Positions 24,048-31,938 of a stretch of DNA of 38,309 bases are shown in pieces. The notes below the pieces were generated by a model. That model was not told the origin of the DNA. It did no database searches and worked only from the letters and a program-made list of their open reading frames with translations. Source of the stretch: an uncultured Litorivicinus sp. (GTDB taxonomy: Bacteria; Pseudomonadota; Gammaproteobacteria; Pseudomonadales; Litorivicinaceae). Position 1 is the first letter of the stretch, and each line of letters opens with the position of its first letter. A program made the translations under genes and the position numbers. The stretch lies in the NCBI GenBank assembly GCA_902594275.1, contig CACJLQ010000012.1:1-38309 (forward strand), given 5' to 3'.

Positions 24048-24409
24048 AATACTCAAATCATCACTATCATCAGGTTTTGTTGGTGGAGGCCATTCAATGT
24101 CAGCATTGTCAGCGGTTCATACAAGCTTAACCGCGGTAAATCCTTTCGCAACTATCAACTAGCCAGCTTTCGGCCTCGTCCAAGAGTTCTGCATTCCTTG
24201 CGCCTGGCAATCGAGGTGTCTGGTAACATCGATCACTATAACCGCCTAACGATCTGTGGTTACCTACTCCTTGACGTCAAAATTTTTAATTTAGAAACTC
24301 CATAATCCATGACTGTTGCTCAGATGACAGGTTGTTAACAATCTGTCATCTTCCGCTCCTGCAGATTTTTTGATTCAGGCACGGCCTACTTTCCGAAAAC
24401 GGTGATCAA
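24048..24409. other. Divergent regulatory gap with a possible gene remnant
   Basis: This gap lies between the rhodanese and D-tartrate dehydratase genes. It contains the large dyad at 24322-24351. On the complementary strand, 24276-24127 is an open stretch of 49 codons without a plausible start that reads like a protein tail (YQTPRLPGARNAELLDEAES, then a stop); it may be a decayed gene end or chance. A rightward frame from 24000 has no protein-like composition and is not called. Confidence 0.4.
24322..24351. promoter_or_regulatory. 30-base near-perfect dyad with TTGT-TA-ACAA core (site F)
   Basis: AGATGACAG (24322-24330) and CTGTCATCT (24343-24351) are perfect inverted repeats flanking the core TTGT-TA-ACAA (24332-24341); only the 24331/24342 pair breaks symmetry. 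The core is the same as in sites A, B and E, with much longer arms. It lies 58 bases before the D-tartrate dehydratase start, and it has no T-run, so an operator or a 5'-UTR hairpin is more likely than a terminator. Confidence 0.6.
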
Positions 24410-25582
24410 ATGCGCATAACAGCAATCTACGATTCTGTTGAATCAATCGCCTCAGATATCCAGAACGCCTACATCAATTTTTCAAAGATGACATGCTCGG
24501 TTGTTGCGGTCGTCACTGATCATATAGTTGACGGTAAACCGGTTGTTGGATATGGGTTTAACTCAAACGGGCGATATAACGCCTCTGGGATTTTGAAAGA
24601 TCGTTTGATCCCTCGCCTGCTTGAGGCTGACCCAGATCACCTGGTTGGTGAAGATGGATATCTGGATCCTCATAGAGCCTGGGATGTCATGATGACAAAT
24701 GAAAAGCCTGGTGGACATGGCGAGCGGTCAGTTGCCGTTGGTGTTCTCGATATGGCGCTTTGGGATGCGCGCGCCAAGATGCAGGGAGTCCCGCTATATC
24801 AATTACTCGCTGACCGGGCGGGAAGGAAACCTGATTCAGAGGTCTGGGTTTATGCAGCAGGTGGCTATTATTACCCCGGTAAAGATATTTCTGGACTGCA
24901 AGATGAATTCCGTCAGTATCTCGATCTAGGTTATACGGTTTGCAAAATGAAAATCGGAGCGGCTGACCTTTCCCATGATTGTGATCGGATCGAGGCAGCT
25001 TTGAAGATTGTGGGTGAAGAGAATCTTTGCGTTGACGCAAATGGTCGGTTTGACCGTAAGACCACGCTCGCTTATGCAGAAGCACTGGAGCAATACCGGT
25101 TGTTTTGGTATGAAGAGGCGGGTGATCCATTGGATTTCGAAATTCAGGCGGCGTTGATTGAAGCCTATGACTTACCAACCGCGACAGGAGAAAACTTATT
25201 CTCTCACCAGGATGCGCGCAACTTGATTCGCTACGGCGGCATGCGTCCAGACATTGATTATCTGCAATTCGACTGTGCCTTATCCTATGGGTTGGTTGAG
25301 TATTACCGAACGCTTGATGTACTTGCTGAGTATGGCTGGTCACCAAGACGGGTTGTGCCGCATGGCGGGCATCAAATGTCTTTGCATATTGCAGCCGGGT
25401 TAGGACTGGGTGGAAACGAGTCGTATCCTGGTGTCTTCCAGCCGTTCGGGGGATTCTCCGATGAATTAGAAGTTGAGCAGAGCTTTGTGAACCTACCGAG
25501 TGGGCCCGGCCTCGGCCTCGAGAAAAAGGCAAACTTCCGGGTGATGCTGATGAAAGCGTTTGGGGACCAGATTACGATCTAG
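24410..25582 (+). CDS. tarD: D(-)-tartrate dehydratase (enolase superfamily)
   Basis: A 390-residue enzyme predicted to dehydrate D-tartrate to oxaloacetate. It follows the Bradyrhizobium D-tartrate dehydratase closely from memory along its length: RNAYI-like QNAYINFSKMTCSVVAVVTD, VVGYGFNSNGRY, MTNEKPGGHGERSVAVG, VYAAGGYYYPGK, TATGENLFSHQDARNL, LQFDCALSYGL and PHGGHQMSLHIAAGLGLGG. Catalytic elements are K179-M-K181, metal ligands D209 (VDANGRF), E235 (WYEEAGDP) and E261 (TGEN), and H318/H321 in VVPHGGHQ. Length is essentially identical to that enzyme. It has its own promoter region with site F, and its stop overlaps the convergent haloacid dehalogenase gene by 4 bases. The nearby TctABC could be a tartrate importer, though it lies in another operon. 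Confidence 0.88.
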   Translation: MRITAIYDSVESIASDIQNAYINFSKMTCSVVAVVTDHIVDGKPVVGYGFNSNGRYNASGILKDRLIPRLLEADPDHLVGEDGYLDPHRAWDVMMTNEKPGGHGERSVAVGVLDMALWDARAKMQGVPLYQLLADRAGRKPDSEVWVYAAGGYYYPGKDISGLQDEFRQYLDLGYTVCKMKIGAADLSHDCDRIEAALKIVGEENLCVDANGRFDRKTTLAYAEALEQYRLFWYEEAGDPLDFEIQAALIEAYDLPTATGENLFSHQDARNLIRYGGMRPDIDYLQFDCALSYGLVEYYRTLDVLAEYGWSPRRVVPHGGHQMSLHIAAGLGLGGNESYPGVFQPFGGFSDELEVEQSFVNLPSGPGLGLEKKANFRVMLMKAFGDQITI

Positions 25583-26284
25583 TGACAAGAAAGTTGAGTA
25601 GCAAGGTCTGTAAGGGACTCGGCGCACATGTCCCAGTAACCTTTGGCTTCAAGATCAATCCTCCGGTCCGGTCCATGCTCGGTTGGCCGCCTTATAAACG
25701 CGGTCTGAAAGCCCACCTTTTGAGCCGCTTTGAGATCGTAGTTATGGGCCGCAACCATCATGCATTCTTCAGGTCTTAATCCAAGAGCTTCACTAGCTCT
25801 GGTATAGGCTTCGGGTGCTGGCTTGTAGGTCCGAACGACCTCTGAACCCAAGATCACATCCCAGGCGAACTGATTATGTCTCCCGAGGTTGACGGCCAGA
25901 GCAATGTGGGCATTTGACTGTGATGCACAGATTAACCGCCGCTGCAGCGCGCGGATGCCAGAAACGCTATCTGGGCAACACGGCAAGCGACGCCAAGCTT
26001 CGATCAACCACTTTTTTTCTTCGGGTGTTCCAAGCTCCAAGTGAAACATCTGCAACTGACTCGAGGTTCTCGGTGTGGAGTGTATCCAAGTCAACGTAAC
26101 CTCGGCGACTACTTCGGATTGGCTCCATCGACGACTGATATTGTGCACGCGTTGCATCGGCAATTGCTTCAGGTGCGTTGTTACACGGATGGTTTTGAAA
26201 GTGGGTGGTTATGTCCAGAGTAATTCCGAGTCGCCAGTTGACGACCGTGCCGAAAACATCAAATAGCAATGCCTTTGGTTTCAT
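25579..26284 (-). pseudogene. Haloacid dehalogenase type II (HAD), single frameshift
   Basis: Two overlapping frames make one L-2-haloacid-dehalogenase-like protein of about 235 residues. The first, from ATG 26284, has the nucleophile motif ALLFDVFGTVVNWR and runs through LHTENLESVADV. The second continues LELGTPEEKKWLIEAWRRLP, then RLICASQSNAHIALAVNL, VVRTYKPAPEAYTRASEALG and MVAAHNYDLKAAQKVGF to the stop at 25579. The join lies at the AAA run 26044-26046 (TTT in the gene); removing one base restores an uninterrupted family sequence. All catalytic residues survive in the two parts, so this is either a recent inactivation or a homopolymer sequencing error. The ATG overlaps the GntR stop by 4 bases. 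Confidence 0.78.
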
Positions 26285-26934
26285 GGGCCCTGTTCTATGT
26301 GAGCGAGAAGATCGTTGAAACGCTCACCCTGGATCATGACGTGTTGCCTCGATACTCGATCGGCTTGATCTGCATCACCCGATCGAATTGCCTCGATAAT
26401 TTCAGAGTGCTCATCCAATGACTGTGACATACGACCCCTGACGCGCAATTGTAGACGCCTGAAAGATTGTAGTCTCCGTCGTAGTGAGCGGGTTTCTTCT
26501 GCGAGAAATCCGTTGCCACACGCACTGTAAATACACTCGTGAAACTCCACATTCTTCCGATAGTACAGATCACTATCATTGGCCTCGATTGCGTTCTCGC
26601 ATTCTTTATTTAACCGTTCCAATGTGATGAGCTGCTCGTCGCTGATACGGCGCGCAGCCAGTCGAGCGCACATCCCCTCAAGCTCACTCATGACTTCAAA
26701 CATTTCGATCATTTCTCGGAATGATGGCGCTTTCACAAAACAGCCTCGTTTCGGGATCTGAGTTGCAAGCCCCGAGCCAACTAATTGCAGAAGTGCTTCA
26801 CGAACTGGGGTCCTTGACACCTGAAATCGTTCAGCTAACGACGTTTCGTCTAGTTTTGCACCATCTTTCAGTTGGCCGGTTGCAATTTGTTCTTCAACCC
26901 CTTGAAAGACTCGTGTTGCGGCTCGACTACTCAT
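26281..26934 (-). CDS. FCD-family GntR regulator, probable MatR-type
   Basis: A 217-residue regulator. The winged helix reads KLDETSLAERFQVSRTPVRE (about 25-44), then ALLQLVGSGLATQIPKRGCFV, the GntR pattern. The FCD domain begins IEMFEVMSELEGMCARLAARR and includes FHECIYSACGN and the C-terminal VSRQHVMIQGERFNDLL, whose His residues likely bind a metal or the effector. ATG 26934 is preferred; an upstream start at 27021 would run across the divergent promoter. It faces the malonate operon across 103 bases containing site G, the arrangement of rhizobial matR and its operon. It is translationally coupled to the HAD gene behind it. Confidence 0.87.
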   Translation of the reverse strand: MSSRAATRVFQGVEEQIATGQLKDGAKLDETSLAERFQVSRTPVREALLQLVGSGLATQIPKRGCFVKAPSFREMIEMFEVMSELEGMCARLAARRISDEQLITLERLNKECENAIEANDSDLYYRKNVEFHECIYSACGNGFLAEETRSLRRRLQSFRRLQLRVRGRMSQSLDEHSEIIEAIRSGDADQADRVSRQHVMIQGERFNDLLAHIEQGP

Positions 26935-26960
26935 TTTAGAAAACTCGTTGCATGTTATTT

Positions 26961-26970
26961 TTGTATACGA
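26961..26970. promoter_or_regulatory. TTGTATACGA site in the matR/dctP gap (site G)
   Basis: TTGT-AT-ACGA departs from the TTGT-NN-ACAA core in one base and contains a central GTATAC palindrome. It is 26 bases before the GntR start and 67 before dctP. It resembles the MatR operator reported for rhizobial malonate genes as I recall it. A looser repeat GCATA-N6-TATGC lies about 15 bases to its right. Confidence 0.5.
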
Positions 26971-27037
26971 TATTTTCCACGCAGCATACGAGACTATGCA
27001 AGCCATAATAACGCATAACAATCGGCAGGAGCCTGAA

Positions 27038-28021
27038 ATGAAAGTAAAAGCCCTTGTAGCCGCTGCAATTAGTGCAGCCTTTGTGAGTTCCGTCGCAAGC
27101 GCGACCGAGCTGCGTCTCTCACATCAGTGGTCAACCAAAGATGTTCGTCACAAGGTGGCAGAAATCGTGGCCAACCATGTGAAAGATGCGAACGTCGATC
27201 TAGACATTAAGATTTTTCCATCGAAGTCGCTTTTCAAGCCAAAGGAGCAATACAAGCCATTGTCCCGCGGGCAGTTGGATATGACAGTACTGCCACTGTC
27301 ATACGCCGGCGGTCAGCAACCGTCATATAACCTCACACTCATGCCCGGGTTAGTGAAGAACCACGACCATGCAGCACGTCTGAACTATTCGCCATTTATG
27401 GACGCTGTTCAAGAAAAAATGGCCGGAGATGACGTAATGGTGCTAGTACACGGATATCTCGCTGGTGGCTTTGTTGGCAAGGAGAAGTGCGTGTCACATC
27501 CAGATGATGTGAAGGGTATGCAAATGCGAGCGGCAGGTAAGTCGTTCAACCAGCTGCTCGCTGGTGCTGGGGCATCCATAGCATCAATGGCTTCATCAGA
27601 AATCTACAATGCGATGCAGACTGGTGTTCTCGATGGAGCAAATACATCGTCATCTTCGTTTGTTTCGTACCGCATCTACGAGCAAGTGAAGTGCTATACA
27701 CCAGCCGGAGATCAAGCACTTTGGTTCATGTACCAACCACTGCTAATGAATAAGTCAACGTTTGATGGCCTAAATGGCGCTCAGAAGAAGGCACTACGTG
27801 AGGGTGCCAAGAAAGCTGAGGAATATTATTTGACCGAAGCAAAATTGCAAGACGCCAACTCAGTTAAAGTGTTCCGCGACGCTGGTGTTCAGATCAAAGA
27901 GATGAGCAAAGATGAGTTCAAGGCGTGGCAGGATCTCGCTAAGTCGACATCTTACAAGCAGTTCGTCGCTGATTACCCAGAAGGACAGCGGTTCCTCGAT
28001 CTTGCTCTTGCTGTTGAGTAA
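27038..28021 (+). CDS. dctP: TRAP transporter substrate-binding protein DctP (malonate type)
   Basis: A 327-residue periplasmic binding protein with signal peptide MKVKALVAAAISAAFVSSVA, cleaved near ASA-TELRLSHQW. The mature protein has the DctP signature: LDIKIFPSKSLFKPKEQYKPLSRGQLDMTVLPLSY, the substrate-arginine region GMQMRAAGKSFNQLLAGAGAS, and SEIYNAMQTGVLDGANTS. AGGAG (27027-27031) supports ATG 27038 over an upstream frame opening. It captures a small dicarboxylate for the DctQM permease. Linkage to malonyl-CoA synthetase and decarboxylase makes malonate the likely ligand, as for MatPQM of Sinorhizobium meliloti. Confidence 0.93.
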   Translation: MKVKALVAAAISAAFVSSVASATELRLSHQWSTKDVRHKVAEIVANHVKDANVDLDIKIFPSKSLFKPKEQYKPLSRGQLDMTVLPLSYAGGQQPSYNLTLMPGLVKNHDHAARLNYSPFMDAVQEKMAGDDVMVLVHGYLAGGFVGKEKCVSHPDDVKGMQMRAAGKSFNQLLAGAGASIASMASSEIYNAMQTGVLDGANTSSSSFVSYRIYEQVKCYTPAGDQALWFMYQPLLMNKSTFDGLNGAQKKALREGAKKAEEYYLTEAKLQDANSVKVFRDAGVQIKEMSKDEFKAWQDLAKSTSYKQFVADYPEGQRFLDLALAVE

Positions 28022-28036
28022 CTAATCTGTACCCCT

Positions 28037-28059
28037 TGCCCGACCGTCAGGTCGGGCAT
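28037..28059 (+). terminator. Hairpin between dctP and dctQ (probable attenuator)
   Basis: TGCCCGACC (28037-28045) pairs perfectly with GGTCGGGCA (28050-28058) around GTCA, giving a 9-bp GC-rich stem 15 bases after the dctP stop. Only a weak T-tract follows, so partial termination or 3'-end protection of the dctP message is likely. This would give more binding protein than permease. Confidence 0.7.
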
Positions 28060-28076
28060 TTCTAGGAAAATCAAAA

Positions 28077-28592
28077 ATGCAGGCATTCATCCGTGCGGTG
28101 AACTCAACGTCGCAATTAGTCGGGTTCCTAGCGGCGGGCATGATCGTTGTAGCCGTTGCAATTACGTGTCAGATGATCTTCATCCGGTATTTTTTGAATG
28201 GTTCAACGATATGGCAGACTGAGGCTGTCATCTACCTCATGGTAGCCGCGACGCTGTTGGGGTTGCCTTACGTGCAAAAGTTGAAAGGACACGTCAATGT
28301 TGACCTTGTCCCAATGCTGTTAACGCCTGTGGCACGTAAACTATTGCTCATTACGAGCTTCTTGGCAGCCATCGCCATCCTCACTGTCATGACATACCAC
28401 GGTGCTGAGCTGGTCCACCTGTCATTTTCACGCGGATGGGTTTCTGAGACCGTCTGGGGACCACCACTTTGGATTCCTTATCTATCGATGCCTTTAGGGT
28501 TTGGCCTTTTCGCGCTTCAGTTACTTGCGGATCTATTGGAGACACTCTCAACACCTGCGGAAGATATTATTGTTGAGGGAGGTGGCCACTAA
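28077..28592 (+). CDS. dctQ: TRAP transporter small permease DctQ
   Basis: A 171-residue protein with four predicted membrane helices: LVGFLAAGMIVVAVAITCQM, AVIYLMVAATLLGLPYVQK, LLLITSFLAAIAILTVMTYH, and PYLSMPLGFGLFALQLLADL. The Q-T-E-A-V-I-Y-L segment between helices 1 and 2 is typical of DctQ. It overlaps dctM by one base (TAATG). DctQ pairs with DctM to form the membrane part of the importer. Confidence 0.92.
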   Translation: MQAFIRAVNSTSQLVGFLAAGMIVVAVAITCQMIFIRYFLNGSTIWQTEAVIYLMVAATLLGLPYVQKLKGHVNVDLVPMLLTPVARKLLLITSFLAAIAILTVMTYHGAELVHLSFSRGWVSETVWGPPLWIPYLSMPLGFGLFALQLLADLLETLSTPAEDIIVEGGGH

Positions 28593-29911
28593 TGGATCCA
28601 TTGTTGTTGGGAGCCATTGTTGGTGCGGTTACTATCTTTATTTTGTTTTCGGGGATCTCAGTTGCTAACGGGCTACTGGTGGTCTCCGCATTATTTTTAA
28701 TTATTTTTGATGGTCTCCGTGCGCTCGAACTGATCCCGGAAGTACTCTTCGGGAAACTGGATAATTTTGCACTTCTTTCGATTCCAATGTTTATTCTGAT
28801 GGGTGCCGCCATTGCCTCTACGCGGGCCGGTGCCGATTTGTACGAAGCACTCGACCGTTGGCTGACTCGAATTCCAGGCGGACTAGTTGTCTCGAATCTT
28901 GGTGCTTGCGCCTTGTTTGCTGCAATGTCGGGATCGTCACCTGCGACCTGCGCCGCGATTGGAAAGATGGGCATCCCAGAAATGCGGAAGCGTAATTTCC
29001 CCGATGGTGTTGCTGCCGGATCGATTGCGGCAGGCGGAACGCTTGGGATATTAATTCCACCCTCGATTACGATGATTGTCTACGGGATTGCGACCGAGAC
29101 ATCGATTGGTCGGTTATTCCTAGCCGGCGTTTTGCCGGGATTATTGCTTGTCGGTCTTTTTATGGCCTGGTCAATTTATGCGACCTGGCGTGAAGGTGGT
29201 GTTGATGCGTTGGCGGGACGTACCTTCACGTGGAAACAGAAGTTTGAGGTTCTACCAAGAGTCATTCCTTTTCTTCTCGTCATCCTTGGCGTTTTGTATG
29301 CGCTGTATGGTGGCGTCGCTACGCCGTCAGAGACTGCTGCAGTTGGGGCCTTGTTGTGTCTCGGCCTTGCAATAGTGATTTACAAGATGACAGATCTGTC
29401 CCTTGTGTGGGTGATGTTGCGTGATGCAACCAAAGAGTCCGTCATGATTTTGTTTATCATCGGTGCTGCGGGCGTGTTTTCTTACATGCTGTCGAGTTTG
29501 TTTATCACCCAAGCGATTGCAGAATGGATCGGAACACTCGATGTGAATCGATGGGTATTAATGTTTTATGTGAATCTATTCCTGTTGGTTGCCGGATTTT
29601 TCCTGCCTCCTGTGGCTGTGATCTTGATGGCAGCACCAATATTGATGCCCATTATTTTGGGTGCAGGATTCGACCCGTATTGGTTTGCAGTTGTCTTGAC
29701 GATTAATATGGAGATTGGCTTAATCTCTCCCCCTGTTGGCTTAAATCTCTATGTCATTAATGGGATCGCGCCTGAAATTCCGTTGAAGACCATATTGAAG
29801 GGTTCACTTCCCTATGTCGCGTGCATGGTAGTCGCAATTGTCATCCTGTGCTTATTTCCGGGAATCGCAACGTGGCTGCCCGATGTATTGATGGGAACAG
29901 CTGTCTCATGA
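28592..29911 (+). CDS. dctM: TRAP transporter large permease DctM
   Basis: A 439-residue ion-transporter-superfamily permease with about twelve helices. FALLSIPMFILMGAAIASTRAGADLY (about 48-74), GGLVVSNLGACALFAAMSGSSPATCAAIG and GGTLGILIPPSITMIVYGIATETSIGRLFLAG are DctM hallmarks, and NMEIGLISPPVGLNLYVINGIA is the mirrored second half. Length is normal (about 430). Its TGA overlaps the ATG of the maleate-isomerase-like gene (ATGA), so the enzyme is translated together with the transporter. Confidence 0.95.
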   Translation: MDPLLLGAIVGAVTIFILFSGISVANGLLVVSALFLIIFDGLRALELIPEVLFGKLDNFALLSIPMFILMGAAIASTRAGADLYEALDRWLTRIPGGLVVSNLGACALFAAMSGSSPATCAAIGKMGIPEMRKRNFPDGVAAGSIAAGGTLGILIPPSITMIVYGIATETSIGRLFLAGVLPGLLLVGLFMAWSIYATWREGGVDALAGRTFTWKQKFEVLPRVIPFLLVILGVLYALYGGVATPSETAAVGALLCLGLAIVIYKMTDLSLVWVMLRDATKESVMILFIIGAAGVFSYMLSSLFITQAIAEWIGTLDVNRWVLMFYVNLFLLVAGFFLPPVAVILMAAPILMPIILGAGFDPYWFAVVLTINMEIGLISPPVGLNLYVINGIAPEIPLKTILKGSLPYVACMVVAIVILCLFPGIATWLPDVLMGTAVS

Positions 29912-30651
29912 CAACTACTTATCGAATTGGGCAGATCGTCCCAAGCTCAAATGTCACTATGGAAACGGAAATCCCAGCTGTATTTCGGGAGCGGGAAAAA
30001 CATTACGATGACCGATTTACTTTTCACTCAAGTCGAATGCGAATGAAGCAGGTGACCAAGGAGGAGCTTGCTGCAATGGATCGTGATAGTGATCGTTGCG
30101 CACTTGAACTATCTGATGCTGCGGTCGACGTCATGGGATACGCCTGTTTGGTTGCCATTATGTCAATGGGGCTTGGATATCATCGCGAGAGCCAATCGAG
30201 GCTGCATCAAGTGACGATTGATAACCATCACCCATGCCCAGTTGTGAGTTCTGCAGGGGCTCTCGTTGAGGGTCTTACGGTGCTGGGCGCAAAAAAGATT
30301 GCTTTGATTACGCCCTATCGTAAACCACTCACCGATCTGGTCTGCCAGTACTTGGAATCTGAAGGCTTTGAGGTGATCGATGCACTTAGCCTAGAGATCC
30401 CCGATAACTTAGAAGTTGCACGGCAAGATCCAAAGGCGCCAATCGAATTGGTTGAACGCTTAACACTTGCTAATGTTGATGCACTCGTTGCCTCTGCGTG
30501 TGTTCAAATGCCTTCCCTGTCCGCCGTTGCAGGTCTGCAAGTTAAAACAGGAATTCCGACGCTGTCGGCTTCTGTTGCAACGAGCTATCGCATGATGCAG
30601 GAACTGGGTCTACCAAGCCGTATCCCAGGTTACGGCGCGTTGTTTGAGTAG
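29908..30651 (+). CDS. Maleate isomerase-like (Asp/Glu racemase superfamily)
   Basis: A 247-residue protein of the aspartate/glutamate racemase superfamily in the maleate cis-trans isomerase/arylmalonate decarboxylase group. RIGQIVPSSNVTMETEIPA (6-24) is the signature N-terminus of maleate isomerases. The two catalytic cysteines are C80 in GYACLVAIMSMG and C198 in VASACVQMPS, both kept; arylmalonate decarboxylase has only the second. It would isomerise maleate to fumarate. ATG 29908 overlaps the dctM stop, and malonyl-CoA decarboxylase follows about 9 bases later, so it is embedded in a malonate operon, where maleate chemistry is unexpected. A related cis-dicarboxylate substrate is possible. 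Confidence 0.85.
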   Translation: MTTTYRIGQIVPSSNVTMETEIPAVFREREKHYDDRFTFHSSRMRMKQVTKEELAAMDRDSDRCALELSDAAVDVMGYACLVAIMSMGLGYHRESQSRLHQVTIDNHHPCPVVSSAGALVEGLTVLGAKKIALITPYRKPLTDLVCQYLESEGFEVIDALSLEIPDNLEVARQDPKAPIELVERLTLANVDALVASACVQMPSLSAVAGLQVKTGIPTLSASVATSYRMMQELGLPSRIPGYGALFE

Positions 30652-30660
30652 TTGACCATC

Positions 30661-31938
30661 ATGTCGACAGGGATTAAGCGATGGATCCAGCAGGTCACTG
30701 ATCGGGCCCTTGAGTTGTTGGACTTGGGATCTGACGGGATTCCATTGGATGATTTGATTACGCAATGCCACGCGGTTATTTCCCGGAAAGGTGAGGCAAC
30801 TGGCCTGGCACTTGCTGGATCGGTAGTTGCTTCATGGCATGCGCTGGACAGTCAAGAACATCTCGCTTTTTTTCGTTGTCTGATCGACGAGTTCGGTCCG
30901 GACAAACAGCGCCTCGATCATGCGATTGCGGATTACAAACTGTTAGCTGATGAATCGTCTGCTATGGCTCTACATCAAGCGGCTGAAGCGAAGCGACAGG
31001 AGCTATTTCGTCGTATGAACGCAGCTCCTGGTGGGTTGCAAACCCTGATATCGATGCGAGAAGCGCTAAGAAACCCACTCCGAGAACATCCCGAACTCAA
31101 ACCGATCGATCATGATCTGGCCCACTTATTTACATCTTGGTTCAACAAGGGATTTTTACGACTGGAGCAAATTAATTGGCAAACGCCGGCTGCTGTCTTG
31201 GAAAAGTTGATTCAGTACGAATCTGTGCATGAAATTCAAGGCTGGAATGATTTGAGACGTCGGCTGGCCGAGGACCGCTTTTGCTTTGCGTATTTTCACC
31301 CGGTGATTCCTGATGAGCCGTTAATCTTTGTTGAAGTTGCATTAGTGGAAGGGATGGCTGACGCGATCAAGCCACTTCTTGATACGCCACCCGCGCCACC
31401 AGTATTGGCTGATACCGCAGTTTTTTATTCGATCAACAACTGCCAGCCAGGACTCGCTGGTGTGAGTTTTGGAAATTTGCTGATTAAGCAAGTGGTTTCT
31501 GTCTTGCAGAGCGAGCGTCCGAATCTCAAGCGCTTTGTGACGTTATCACCAATCCCTGGATTACGTCGTTGGCTTGAGACTGCGGGTCGGGAGTATCTGC
31601 ATCTATTTGAGCAGTCGACCGATCATGCTGAATTGAAGCCTTTGGTTGCGAAATATCTGACAGCTGGTCAAGGCGCAAAGCTCATAGATCCTGTTGCGCG
31701 ATTCCACTTAGGGAATGGGGCGACGCTTGAACGGATTAATGCAAATGCTGATATGAGTTCCCGTGGCCAGAAGCAGAGTTTCGGTTTCATGGTGAATTAC
31801 CTGTACGAGCTTGATGACATCGTGGGCAATCATGAGCGGCTCATGGAAACAGGCCAAATTGCGACATCAAAAGGTGTACAGCATTTATTAAAGAAAACGA
31901 TAAAGCATCAACTGAAGGAATGCTCTCATGACGCATAA
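30661..31938 (+). CDS. matA: Malonyl-CoA decarboxylase
   Basis: A 425-residue cytosolic malonyl-CoA decarboxylase, giving acetyl-CoA and CO2. After an N-terminal four-helix-type domain, the GNAT-like catalytic half shows FAYFHPVIPDEPLIFVEVAL, SINNCQPGLAGVSFGNLLIKQVV, FVTLSPIPGLRRWL, and DPVARFHLGNGATLERINAN followed by MVNYLYELDDI. These are family-wide motifs, including the catalytic Ser (TLSPIPG) and His (RFHL) regions. ATG 30661 is chosen; TTG 30652 in the same frame is possible. It overlaps matB by 11 bases. Together they form the cytosolic malonate pathway. Confidence 0.93.
   Translation: MSTGIKRWIQQVTDRALELLDLGSDGIPLDDLITQCHAVISRKGEATGLALAGSVVASWHALDSQEHLAFFRCLIDEFGPDKQRLDHAIADYKLLADESSAMALHQAAEAKRQELFRRMNAAPGGLQTLISMREALRNPLREHPELKPIDHDLAHLFTSWFNKGFLRLEQINWQTPAAVLEKLIQYESVHEIQGWNDLRRRLAEDRFCFAYFHPVIPDEPLIFVEVALVEGMADAIKPLLDTPPAPPVLADTAVFYSINNCQPGLAGVSFGNLLIKQVVSVLQSERPNLKRFVTLSPIPGLRRWLETAGREYLHLFEQSTDHAELKPLVAKYLTAGQGAKLIDPVARFHLGNGATLERINANADMSSRGQKQSFGFMVNYLYELDDIVGNHERLMETGQIATSKGVQHLLKKTIKHQLKECSHDA

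Noticed and set aside
24000..24305. Rightward open frame of 101 codons in the divergent gap
   Set aside because: No ribosome site, overlaps the rhodanese start, and composition (Cys, Trp, Ile clusters) is not protein-like.
24687..25532. Leftward open frame of 281 codons
   Set aside because: It is antisense to the D-tartrate dehydratase gene and has a His/Arg/Ser-rich composition without any family pattern.
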